Shown one piece after another: positions 19,059-25,710 of a DNA stretch of 41,465 nucleotides. The notes under the pieces are model-generated. The model was not told the origin of the DNA. It ran no database searches and was given only the letters and a program-made list of their open reading frames with translations. Position 1 is the first letter of the stretch. Each line of letters begins with the position of its first letter. Source of the DNA: Nitriliruptoria bacterium. Lineage in GTDB: Bacteria; Actinomycetota; Nitriliruptoria; Euzebyales; Egibacteraceae. The stretch covers positions 1-41,465 of the forward strand of contig PUKE01000262.1 in the NCBI GenBank assembly GCA_003550425.1. The letters are read 5' to 3'. The position numbers were made by a program, and so were the translations under genes.

Positions 19059-19280
19059 TCAGCGCCACTGGCTCAGGGTCACGAGCCCCCCGGCCATCGC
19101 GGCGAACCCGGCGGCGATGAGCCACGCGGTCGCGGCGGCGAGGTAGGCCACCACGACGACGATCGCCCCGACGCCGATCAGGCTGACGCCGGTGATCGGC
19201 ACCCAGCGAGGGCTGGGCTCGGGCTTGGCAGGCTCGGGCGGCACGTAGGTGTCGCGCTTCGAGCGGCGCTTCTTCGCCAT
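19059..19280 (-). CDS. crgA: Cell division protein CrgA
   Basis: A 73-residue protein with the CrgA plan: a basic N-terminus (MAKKRRSKRDTYVPPEP) followed by two membrane helices (about 27-47 and 50-69) and a short C-terminal Gln-Trp-Arg. CrgA recruits and stabilises septal peptidoglycan factors (FtsI, PbpA partners) and restrains FtsZ ring formation in Streptomyces. The ATG is preceded by a GGAGGAGGCC ribosome-binding site. It is divergent from the sortase and convergent with the preceding gene, the same location as in mycobacteria and streptomycetes. A possible -10, TACCAT, lies on the minus strand at 19323-19318. Confidence 0.92.
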   Translation of the reverse strand: MAKKRRSKRDTYVPPEPAKPEPSPRWVPITGVSLIGVGAIVVVVAYLAAATAWLIAAGFAAMAGGLVTLSQWR

Positions 19281-19371
19281 GGCCTCCTCCTCTGAGGACC
19301 GGGGCACGGCCGCGGTGATGGTAGCGTGATCGCCTGCTGACCTCCTCGTACCCAACCGGTCGTCGCCATCC

Positions 19372-20151
19372 ATGCGCAGTCCCACGCCTCCCCCGCCTGG
19401 CGCCCGCTCGCGCGGCGCACGCCGTTGGCGCGCGAGGCTCCTCATGGCGCTCGGCGGGCTGCTGGTGTCGGCGGGGGCCGTGGTCGGGCTCTACGTCCTC
19501 TACGCCCTGGTGCTGACCGGACAGGAGACCGCCGCGGCCCAGGCCGAGCTGCGGGAGTCGTGGGTCGACCCGGAGGCCGTCGAGGCCAGCGACGAGGACG
19601 ATGGCGACGCCCAGCGCGCGACGGACCGCGACGACGTGCACGACGAGCAGGACGCCGAGGACGAGCAGGACGCCGAGGACGACGACGGCGCCGAGGATGC
19701 CGAGGCGCCGCAGGACGGCGTGGCGCTGCTCGAGGTGCTCACCGCGGACGGCGAGCCCGGGCCGCTCGACGACGACCCCTACGTGGTGGTCGAGGGCGTG
19801 ACCTACGACGACCTCACGCGCGGCCCGGGCCACTATCCCCACAGCGCGCAGCCCGGCGAGGAGGGCAACGTCGCGGTGGCCGGCCATCGCACCACCTACG
19901 GGTCGCCCTTCTTCCACCTGGACGCGGTGAGCGAGGGCGATCGGATCGAGGTCACCGACCGGGAGGGGCAGGTGCACCGCTACGAGGTGCGCGAGCAGCG
20001 CGTGGTGCAGCCGAGTGACACCTGGGTGGTCGAGGATGACCCCCTCGACACCGGCGAGCCGACGCTCACGCTGACGACCTGCCATCCGCGGTTCTCGGCG
20101 GCCGAGCGCCTGATCGTCTTCGCCGAGCTGGTCGAGACCGAGGGAGGTTGA
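19372..20151 (+). CDS. srtE: Class E sortase
   Basis: A 259-residue transpeptidase that would anchor LAxTG-type secreted proteins to peptidoglycan. A basic N-terminus precedes one membrane helix (about 24-49). The linker at 65-115 is extremely acidic, with DEQDAEDEQDAEDDDGAED. The catalytic domain (about 135-258) has His172 in AGHRTTYGSPFFHLD, Cys237 in LTLTTCHPRFSAAERLI and Arg246 in the same segment, forming the His-Cys-Arg triad. No substrate gene with a sorting signal is visible in the window. It heads a three-gene unit: the small membrane gene starts 4 bp after its stop and the third gene overlaps that one. Class E assignment rests on the actinobacterial context and overall pattern. Confidence 0.93.
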   Translation: MRSPTPPPPGARSRGARRWRARLLMALGGLLVSAGAVVGLYVLYALVLTGQETAAAQAELRESWVDPEAVEASDEDDGDAQRATDRDDVHDEQDAEDEQDAEDDDGAEDAEAPQDGVALLEVLTADGEPGPLDDDPYVVVEGVTYDDLTRGPGHYPHSAQPGEEGNVAVAGHRTTYGSPFFHLDAVSEGDRIEVTDREGQVHRYEVREQRVVQPSDTWVVEDDPLDTGEPTLTLTTCHPRFSAAERLIVFAELVETEGG

Positions 20152-20155
20152 GGCG

Positions 20156-20362
20156 ATGGTGGTGCGGCGCATGGTGCTGATCGGCGGGCTCGGCCTCGCG
20201 GGGGTCGTGGTCCTGTGGCTGCTGTTCACGCTGGTGTTCCCCTGGGTGGACCGTCAGCTCAACGACCCGGCGATGGGCGCCCTGCTGCTCGCGGCGCCAC
20301 TGCTGGCGCCGCGTCGCCTGGCCCCGTGGCCTGCGAGCCGCGACGGGCGGGTGCAGCGGTGA
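20156..20362 (+). CDS. Small hydrophobic protein of the sortase operon
   Basis: A 68-residue protein of unknown function. It has one clear membrane helix (LIGGLGLAGVVVLWLLFTLVF, about 8-28), a short polar loop with DRQLNDPAMG, and a second moderately hydrophobic stretch (ALLLAAPLLAP), ending in a basic tail. It starts four bases after the sortase stop, with GGAGG inside the sortase's last codons serving as ribosome-binding site, and its stop overlaps the GTG of the next gene (GTGA). Conserved spacing and codon use support a real gene. Confidence 0.65.
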   Translation: MVVRRMVLIGGLGLAGVVVLWLLFTLVFPWVDRQLNDPAMGALLLAAPLLAPRRLAPWPASRDGRVQR

Positions 20363-22050
20363 CGAGCGAGGGCGTGCGCATGGGCGCCGACCGTGAGGGC
20401 GAGGGCAGCGGCACCGTCCGCTCGGGGCGGGCCGGGCGCGGGGGCGCCCCAGAGGCGGCCTCCGAGGGGCTCCCGCGTCCCGGGAGGCTCCCGCGTCCCT
20501 GGCAGCGGGCCTATCCGCGGCACGTCCCCACGACCTGGGCCTACCCCGACGTCGCGGTCACGCGGCTGCTGGATGACGCGGCCGCGGACTTCCCTGGTCG
20601 TCCGGCGTGGCGGTGCGGTCGCACCACGCGCACCTTCCGCGAGCTGCTCGATGCCGTGGATCGCTTCGCGGTGGCCCTCGGCGCGCTCGGCATCGGCCCC
20701 GGCGAGCGGGTCGGGGTGCTGTTGCCGGCCGAGCCGGCGCACCTCGTGACCCTCCTGGCCGCCTGGCGGTGCGGGGCCAGCGTCGTCCCGGTGGATCCCG
20801 ACGCCGCGCCGGCCGAGATGGCCTCTGCCCTGTCCGGCGAGGGCTGCCGGGTGGTGGTCTGCGCCGAGCGGGGCTATCCGGCGCTGGCGGCGCTCAAGGG
20901 CAGGCTGCCGGGGGTGCGCCACGTCGTCGCCGCCGCGGAGGGCGAGGGCCTCGCGGCGCCAGCGGCCGTGGTGGCCCGGGCGCGCGCCTGGCGGCAGCGA
21001 CGCCGGCTCGCACGGGATAGCGTGCACCGGATGGACCACCTCATCACCGCGGCGCTGCCGGCGCCGCCGGAGGGGCTGGCCACGTCCGAGGCCGAGGCCC
21101 TCGTGCTGCGACGCGGCACCGCCCGCGTCGCGCTGTCCCACGGCAACCTCGTGGCCAGCGCGATCCAGGTGCGCCTGTGGCTCCCTGACGTGCGGGCCGG
21201 CGACGAGCGCGTCCTCGCGGCCGAGCCCCTCCACGACGCCCTCGGGGTGGTGGGCGGCGTGGCGCTCGCGCTGCTGACCGCGGCGAGCCTCGAGCTGCCC
21301 GGCAGCACCGCGCCGACGAGCCTGGTGCGCGCAGCGCGGCGCGGCCGTCCGACGCTGGCGGTGGGCGGCCCCGCCGCCCTGGAGGTCCTCGCCGAGGCCG
21401 AGGAGGGCGTCGACCTCGCGGCCCTGCGCGCGGGGCTGTGCGTCGCGGGCCACCCCCGCACAGCGGGGCCTGGCGGGGCGGAGGCCAGCGCCGCGCAGGG
21501 CGCCGCGCAAGGCCAGGCGCAGGACGAGCCGACCGAGGGCACGGCCGGCGTGGACGCGGCGGGCGTGGACGCGGCGGGCGTGGACGCGGCGGGCGTGGAC
21601 GCGGTCGAGGCCGTGGCCCGCGCGCTGTCGACGCGCACCGGCGGCCGCGTGCGCACCGCCTGGGGGGTGCCCGCCGCGCCGGTCGTGACCGCCAACCCGC
21701 TCTACGGGCGCGCCGAGGCGGGCACGCTCGGCGTGCCGCTGCCCGACACCGTCTGCACGCTGCGCGATCCCTTCGATCCCGGCGATCCCGCGGACCCCGG
21801 TCATCCTGCGGACCCCGGCGAGCCCGCTGACCCGGCCGCCTCGCCCCCGTCGCGGGGGCGCGTGGCGGTCGCCGGCCCGCAGGTGGCGCGGTGGCCCACG
21901 GCCGCGGGCGCCGAGGAGGCCACCGGGGCCGGCGCGTGGCTCGTCACCGGGCTCGTCGCGTCGCTGGACGAGCGCGGCTACCTCGCCCCGACCGCGGGCG
22001 CGCAGAGGCCCTCGCACAGCGAGGGCGCGGAGCACCGGCGAGGGCCCTAG
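20359..22050 (+). CDS. Degenerate AMP-binding (acyl-CoA synthetase-like) protein
   Basis: A 563-residue protein of the ANL adenylating-enzyme superfamily, closest in style to long-chain acyl-CoA ligases. After a 45-residue unstructured start, the fold is clear: YPDVAVTRLLDDAAADFPGR, then RTFRELLDAVDRFAVALGAL, IGPGERVGVLLPAEPAHLVT and WRCGASVVPVDPDAAPAEMA. But the catalytic motifs are lost: the TSGTTGxPKG loop is replaced by VLRRGTARVALSHGN (249-263), the YGxTE motif by AWGVPAAPVV, the TGD motif by AWLVTGLVASLDERGYL (526-542), and the C-terminal lid domain with its catalytic Lys is absent. Two repeat insertions (GVDAA x4 at 397-416; Asp-Pro-rich near 473-495) interrupt it. The frame and codon use are intact over its whole length, suggesting a maintained pseudoenzyme rather than a decaying gene. 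ATG at 20380 is an alternative start. Confidence 0.8.
   Translation: MTSEGVRMGADREGEGSGTVRSGRAGRGGAPEAASEGLPRPGRLPRPWQRAYPRHVPTTWAYPDVAVTRLLDDAAADFPGRPAWRCGRTTRTFRELLDAVDRFAVALGALGIGPGERVGVLLPAEPAHLVTLLAAWRCGASVVPVDPDAAPAEMASALSGEGCRVVVCAERGYPALAALKGRLPGVRHVVAAAEGEGLAAPAAVVARARAWRQRRRLARDSVHRMDHLITAALPAPPEGLATSEAEALVLRRGTARVALSHGNLVASAIQVRLWLPDVRAGDERVLAAEPLHDALGVVGGVALALLTAASLELPGSTAPTSLVRAARRGRPTLAVGGPAALEVLAEAEEGVDLAALRAGLCVAGHPRTAGPGGAEASAAQGAAQGQAQDEPTEGTAGVDAAGVDAAGVDAAGVDAVEAVARALSTRTGGRVRTAWGVPAAPVVTANPLYGRAEAGTLGVPLPDTVCTLRDPFDPGDPADPGHPADPGEPADPAASPPSRGRVAVAGPQVARWPTAAGAEEATGAGAWLVTGLVASLDERGYLAPTAGAQRPSHSEGAEHRRGP
21547..21606 (+). repeat. Four tandem 15-bp repeats in the AMP-binding gene
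   Basis: The unit GGCGTGGACGCGGCG occurs four times head to tail (the last ends in GTC), encoding four Gly-Val-Asp-Ala-Ala steps. The reading frame is kept because the unit is a multiple of three. Such a tract is prone to length change by slippage. Confidence 0.9.
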
Positions 22051-22784
22051 GGCTCGGAGCGTCCCACGATGATGGTGGCGTCGGCGCGGTAGGCCAGGCG
22101 CGTGCCCACGGTGCGCACGCCCAGCCGGTCCAATGGCAGGTCCTCGCTGGCGCCCAGGGCCAGCAGGCCGCTGGCGTCGGCGGCCTCGACGAGCAGGTTG
22201 ACCACGTCGCGGCCGACCTCCACGCGGGCCTCGGCGTCGGGCATGAGCTCGGCGCACAGGTACTGGGCGTTCTCGACCTCGCTCTCGTCGTCGACGCCGC
22301 GCAGCGCCTGCACGTCCAGGTCGAAGGCGAGGCCCAGCCGCTGGCCCACCGCGGCGGCGAGGGGGGCGTTGGGGCCCGGCCCCACGCCGACGGTCACCGA
22401 CTCCAGGCGCGCGAGGCTGCCCGGGCGCACCAGCAGCACGTCGCAGGGGGGCGCCTCCAGCACCTGGCGGGCGAGGTCCTGCTCGCCGCCGACCATCCGC
22501 GGCTGCCACTCGACCACCAGCAGGCCGGCGGTGACCTCGGCGGCCAGCCGGTCGACGCCGGCGGCGTCGACCGGGGCGTCGCCGTCCCACAGGCGCACCT
22601 CCTTGTCGTGCGCCTCGGCCAGGGCCTCGATGGTGGAGGCCACGTCCTCGCCCTGCTCGCCGTGCAGCGCCGGGCCGTGGGCATGCACGACGCGCGCCTC
22701 GAGGCTGGCCAGCGCGATGCTGACCATCAGCGGGGCGCTGTGGATCGTGCGATACAGCACGACGGTCGTGCGTCCTGGGGTCAT
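22047..22784 (-). CDS. Tandem universal-stress-protein-like protein
   Basis: A 245-residue soluble protein that looks like two USP-type alpha/beta halves. Half one (about 5-121) ends in LARQVLEAPPCDVLLVRPG; half two (about 127-242) ends in LALGASEDLPLDRLGVRTVG followed by ADATIIVGR. These mirror the final strand and glycine-rich phosphate loop of UspA domains, although the classical GxxG(9x)GS spacing is only partly kept, so ATP binding is uncertain. Its stop overlaps the end of the AMP-binding gene by four bases on the opposite strand, and it is divergent from pabA across 99 bp. Role in stress response is a family-level guess; no regulatory site was recognised. Confidence 0.62.
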   Translation of the reverse strand: MTPGRTTVVLYRTIHSAPLMVSIALASLEARVVHAHGPALHGEQGEDVASTIEALAEAHDKEVRLWDGDAPVDAAGVDRLAAEVTAGLLVVEWQPRMVGGEQDLARQVLEAPPCDVLLVRPGSLARLESVTVGVGPGPNAPLAAAVGQRLGLAFDLDVQALRGVDDESEVENAQYLCAELMPDAEARVEVGRDVVNLLVEAADASGLLALGASEDLPLDRLGVRTVGTRLAYRADATIIVGRSEP

Positions 22785-22871
22785 CTGCCCGCCTCGCGTG
22801 GTCCGGCGCCCGGGCGGTGAGCACGTGGGCGGGGATCGTAGCGCCACCGGCCACCGCCAGGGGACCCCCGG

Positions 22872-22877
22872 TACGCT
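22872..22877 (+). promoter_or_regulatory. -10 element placed for a leaderless pabA transcript
   Basis: TACGCT lies so that transcription starting seven bases downstream would begin exactly at the ATG at 22884. There is no ribosome-binding site before that ATG. This supports the ATG over an in-frame GTG at 22878. Confidence 0.4.
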
Positions 22878-22883
22878 GTGGGC

Positions 22884-23486
22884 ATGGCCGGTCCACGGGT
22901 GCTGCTCATCGACAACTACGACAGCTTCACCTACAACCTCGCCCAGCAGCTCGGGGAGCTCGGGGCGGCGGTCGAGGTGGTGCGCAACGACGCGACGACC
23001 GCCCCGGAGGTGGCGGCCTGGGGGGCCGACGCGGTGGTCATCTCGCCGGGGCCGGGAGGGCCCGCGGACGCGGGGATCTCCAACGACGTGATCCGCGAGC
23101 TCGGTGGGCGCACCCCGCTGCTCGGCGTGTGCCTGGGCCACCAGTGCATCGCCGAGGTCCACGGGGGCTCGGTGGTGCGCGCCGACGAGCCGCGCCACGG
23201 CAAGGCCAGCGACATCCACCACGACGGCCAGGGCGTGTTCGCCGGCCTGGACGACCCCTTCCCGGCCACCCGCTACCACTCGCTGGTGCTCGACCCGCCG
23301 ACCTGCCCCGAGGAGCTCGTGGTCTCCGCGCGGACCGCGGACGGCATCATCATGGGCCTGCGCCACCGCACCCATCCGGTCGAGGGGGTGCAGTTCCACC
23401 CCGAGTCGGTGCTGACCGACCTCGGCAAGCGGCTGCTCGGCAACTTCCTCGAGCGGCTCGTCCCGGTCACCGGGGAGCGCGCGTGA
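22884..23486 (+). CDS. pabA: Aminodeoxychorismate/anthranilate synthase glutaminase subunit
   Basis: A 200-residue class I glutamine amidotransferase that supplies ammonia to a chorismate-using partner for folate (PabA) or tryptophan (TrpG). It opens RVLLIDNYDSFTYNLAQQL, has the oxyanion loop SPGPGGPADAG, the nucleophile Cys83 in GVCLGHQCIAEV and the His172/Glu174 pair in VEGVQFHPESVLT, plus RYHSLVLD. Its place just before the pknB region is that of the mycobacterial/streptomycete pabA/trpG homologue; no chorismate partner is in the window, so the folate versus tryptophan role is open. The stop overlaps the next gene (GTGA). Confidence 0.93.
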   Translation: MAGPRVLLIDNYDSFTYNLAQQLGELGAAVEVVRNDATTAPEVAAWGADAVVISPGPGGPADAGISNDVIRELGGRTPLLGVCLGHQCIAEVHGGSVVRADEPRHGKASDIHHDGQGVFAGLDDPFPATRYHSLVLDPPTCPEELVVSARTADGIIMGLRHRTHPVEGVQFHPESVLTDLGKRLLGNFLERLVPVTGERA

Positions 23487-24577
23487 GCGCCCCGGGCGCA
23501 GCGGCCTCGCCCGCGGCGGCCAGCACGGAGCGCGCCGCCGACGTCGTGGTCGTCGGCGCGGGCCTGGCCGGCCTGATCGCCGCGCGACGCCTCGCCGAGG
23601 AGGGCGCGCAGGTGCTGCTGGTGGACAAGGGGCGGCGGCCCGGCGGGCGCGCCAGCACACGGCGCGTGGCCGACCTCGGCCGGATCGACCAGGGACCCCA
23701 GTTCTTCACGGTGCGCTCCGAGGCGTTCGCGGGCGAGGTCGACCGCTGGCGCGCGCTCGGCGTCCCGGTGGTCGAGTGGTCGCGCGGCCATGCGCGCGCC
23801 CGCCACGTCGCCGAGGGGCCCGAGGGCGCCATCACGCCCGCGGACGGGCATCCGCGCTACGTGATCGAGGGCGGCTTCGGGACGCTGACGCTCGCGCTGA
23901 CCCGCGCGCTGCCCGCGGCGGTCACGCTCCAGCCGGCCGTGCGCGCCGTGGCCGTGGCCGAGCGCGACGGGCGCCTGGCCGTCCACGTCGAGCCCGCGCA
24001 CCGGCCGGGCCCCCCGCGCGTCGTCGCGGCGCCGCGCGTGCTGCTGACCGCGCCGACGCCCCAGGCGCTGGCCCTGTGCGAGGCGGGCGGCCTCGACCTC
24101 GGGGAGACCGGCGCTGCGCTCGCCCGCCTGCGCTGGGGGCCGACGCTGTCGTGGCTCGCGGTGCTCGACGACGACCCGGGGCTGCCCGCGCCCGGCGGGG
24201 TGCAGCTGGAGGAGGGACCCGTGGAGTTCCTCGCCGACGGCGCGCGCCGCGGCGTCGGCGAGCGGCCGACCCTCACCGCCCACGCCAGCGGCCCGTGGAG
24301 CCTCGCGCGCTTCGACGCGCCCGACGCGGTGGTCGCCGACCGTCTCCAGGCGCTGTTGCGCCCCTGGCTGGGCGCGACCCAGCCCCTGGCGTGGCGGCTC
24401 AAGCGGTGGCGCTACGCCCGTCCGCTCGACCCCTGGCAGGCGGGGACCGCGCGGGTCGACGGCGGCGGCGGCAGCCTGGCGCTCGCCGGCGACGCCCTCG
24501 GTGGCGCCGCGATCGAGGGCGCCTGCACCAGCGGGCTGGCCTCGGCCGAGGACCTCGCCGACGTCGTTCAGGGTTGA
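23483..24577 (+). CDS. Renalase-like FAD-dependent oxidoreductase
   Basis: A 364-residue flavoprotein with an N-terminal Rossmann motif VVVVGAGLAGLIAARRLAEE (21-40; Gly25, 27, 30) and the GG motif RRPGGRASTRR (51-61), followed by DQGPQFFTVRS, a pattern typical of bacterial renalase-type amine oxidases that oxidise aberrant dihydro-NAD(P) isomers. The C-terminal FAD contact is LALAGDALGGAAIEGACTSG. Substrate is inferred from family only. The GTG start overlaps the pabA stop by four bases, so they form a two-gene unit. The gene ends 33 bp from the convergent methyltransferase stop. Confidence 0.82.
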   Translation: MSAPGAAASPAAASTERAADVVVVGAGLAGLIAARRLAEEGAQVLLVDKGRRPGGRASTRRVADLGRIDQGPQFFTVRSEAFAGEVDRWRALGVPVVEWSRGHARARHVAEGPEGAITPADGHPRYVIEGGFGTLTLALTRALPAAVTLQPAVRAVAVAERDGRLAVHVEPAHRPGPPRVVAAPRVLLTAPTPQALALCEAGGLDLGETGAALARLRWGPTLSWLAVLDDDPGLPAPGGVQLEEGPVEFLADGARRGVGERPTLTAHASGPWSLARFDAPDAVVADRLQALLRPWLGATQPLAWRLKRWRYARPLDPWQAGTARVDGGGGSLALAGDALGGAAIEGACTSGLASAEDLADVVQG

Positions 24578-24581
24578 GGTC

Positions 24582-24612
24582 GCCGCGGCGGGCGTCGGCC
24601 GCGGCGGGCGTC
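24582..24612. repeat. Short direct repeat between convergent genes
   Basis: GCCGCGGCGGGCGTC occurs at 24582-24596 and again at 24598-24612, filling the gap between the renalase-like and methyltransferase stops. It may be a duplicated fragment or part of a weak termination signal; no stable long hairpin was evident. Confidence 0.55.
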
Positions 24613-25264
24613 AGCCGCGTGCGTCCGGGCGCTGCGCGAGCACCACGAGGTCGAGGGCGTCGCGGGTGACGCCGTCGTCGCCGGTGACCGGCCGGGGCGC
24701 CTGCTCGGCGCGGTGGATCGTGAGCCCCTCGAGGGCCGCCAGCACCTGCTCCTCCGACTGCAGCAGGTCGGGGTCGGGCGGGCCGCCCACGCCGTGCTCG
24801 AGGTTGTCGGCGTGATGGCCGACCAGCAGGAGGTGCCCGCCCGGGGCCACCGCGTCCACGGCGTCGCGCAGCACCGTCGCGAACGTCGCCGAGGGCAGGT
24901 GGAGGTAGGCGAGCAGCACCAGGTCGAACGCGCGCGCGGGCGGCGCCCAGCGGGTGACGTCGCGCTCCAGCCAGGTCACCTCCACCCCGAGGTGCTCGGC
25001 GACCTCGGCGCCGCGCGCCAGGGCGACCGACGAGAAGTCGGCGGCGGTGACCTCCCAGCCCTCGCGGGCCAGCCACACCGCGTGGCGGCCGTCGCCGCAG
25101 CCGAGGTCCAGCGCGGTGCCGGGCGGCAGCGCCGTGGCGTGATGGCGCACGAACACGTTGGGCTCGTCGCCCCACAGCGCGGGCCGCTCCTGGTAGCGGG
25201 CGTCCCACATCGCCTGGGGGTCGTCGCTGGCCGCCTGTGCGGTGTCGTCGTGCTCCTCGGTCAT
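24611..25264 (-). CDS. Class I SAM-dependent methyltransferase
   Basis: A 217-residue soluble methyltransferase. It starts with an acidic leader, then MWDARYQERPALWGDEPNVF, a beginning shared with TehB/thiopurine-type methyltransferases, then motif I ALDLGCGDGRHAVWLA (51-66) and the ribose-binding acid in VTAADFS (Asp76). Post-motif sequences are FDLVLLAYLHLP and PGGHLLLVGHH. The acceptor is unknown; TPMT/TehB relatives methylate sulfur, selenium or tellurium compounds, which would suit its neighbours. The ATG overlaps the rhodanese stop (ATGA), making it the third gene of a coupled SulP-rhodanese-methyltransferase operon. Confidence 0.85.
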   Translation of the reverse strand: MTEEHDDTAQAASDDPQAMWDARYQERPALWGDEPNVFVRHHATALPPGTALDLGCGDGRHAVWLAREGWEVTAADFSSVALARGAEVAEHLGVEVTWLERDVTRWAPPARAFDLVLLAYLHLPSATFATVLRDAVDAVAPGGHLLLVGHHADNLEHGVGGPPDPDLLQSEEQVLAALEGLTIHRAEQAPRPVTGDDGVTRDALDLVVLAQRPDARG

Positions 25265-25710
25265 CGCTGCGCCTCCGCGCCCTCGCGCACCAGCCCGTCG
25301 AAGCCGCCGATGTTGGTCACGTCGGTGAACCCCATCTCGGCCATCGCCCGGGCGGCCTGCCCGCTGCGGTTGCCCGAGCGGCAATAGAGCAGGTACGCGC
25401 CGTCGCGGTCCAGCCCGTCGACCTGGTCGCGGAAGTCCGGGCTCTGCCAGTCGATGAGCTCGGCGCCCACCAGGTGGCCCTGCGCGTGCTCGGCGGGGGT
25501 GCGCACGTCGATGAGCGTGACCTCGTCGGCGCGCTCGGCCAGCTCGGCGGCCCCGTCGGCCTCGTCGAGGGTGCGCGGGCTCGGCGTGGCCTCCGCCTCG
25601 GTGGCGGCGGCGTCGCTGCCGCCCTCGTCCTCGGTGCAGGCGGCCAGCGCCAGGGCCAGCGGCAGCAGACCCAGCAGCAGCATCAGCGATCCCTTCGCTC
25701 GGATGGTCAT
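25261..25710 (-). CDS. Rhodanese-domain lipoprotein
   Basis: A 149-residue exported protein. The N-terminus is a lipoprotein signal (basic MTIRAKGS, hydrophobic stretch, lipobox LAAC with Cys25), followed by a low-complexity Glu/Ala/Thr linker (26-45) and one rhodanese domain. The domain has TLIDVRTPAEHAQGHLVGAE (65-84) and the active-site loop LLYCRSGNRSGQAA with Cys110, then MGFTDVTNIGGFDGL. It would carry sulfur as a persulfide outside the membrane. Start and stop both overlap neighbours by four bases (ATGA). Its substrate is unknown; the adjacent transporter suggests a link to sulfur oxyanion or thiosulfate handling. Confidence 0.93.
   Translation of the reverse strand: MTIRAKGSLMLLLGLLPLALALAACTEDEGGSDAAATEAEATPSPRTLDEADGAAELAERADEVTLIDVRTPAEHAQGHLVGAELIDWQSPDFRDQVDGLDRDGAYLLYCRSGNRSGQAARAMAEMGFTDVTNIGGFDGLVREGAEAQR

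Noticed and set aside
21547-21606. Tandem repeats as a CRISPR array or regulatory iteron array
   Set aside because: Units are 15 bp, directly abutting without spacers and in frame within a coding region.
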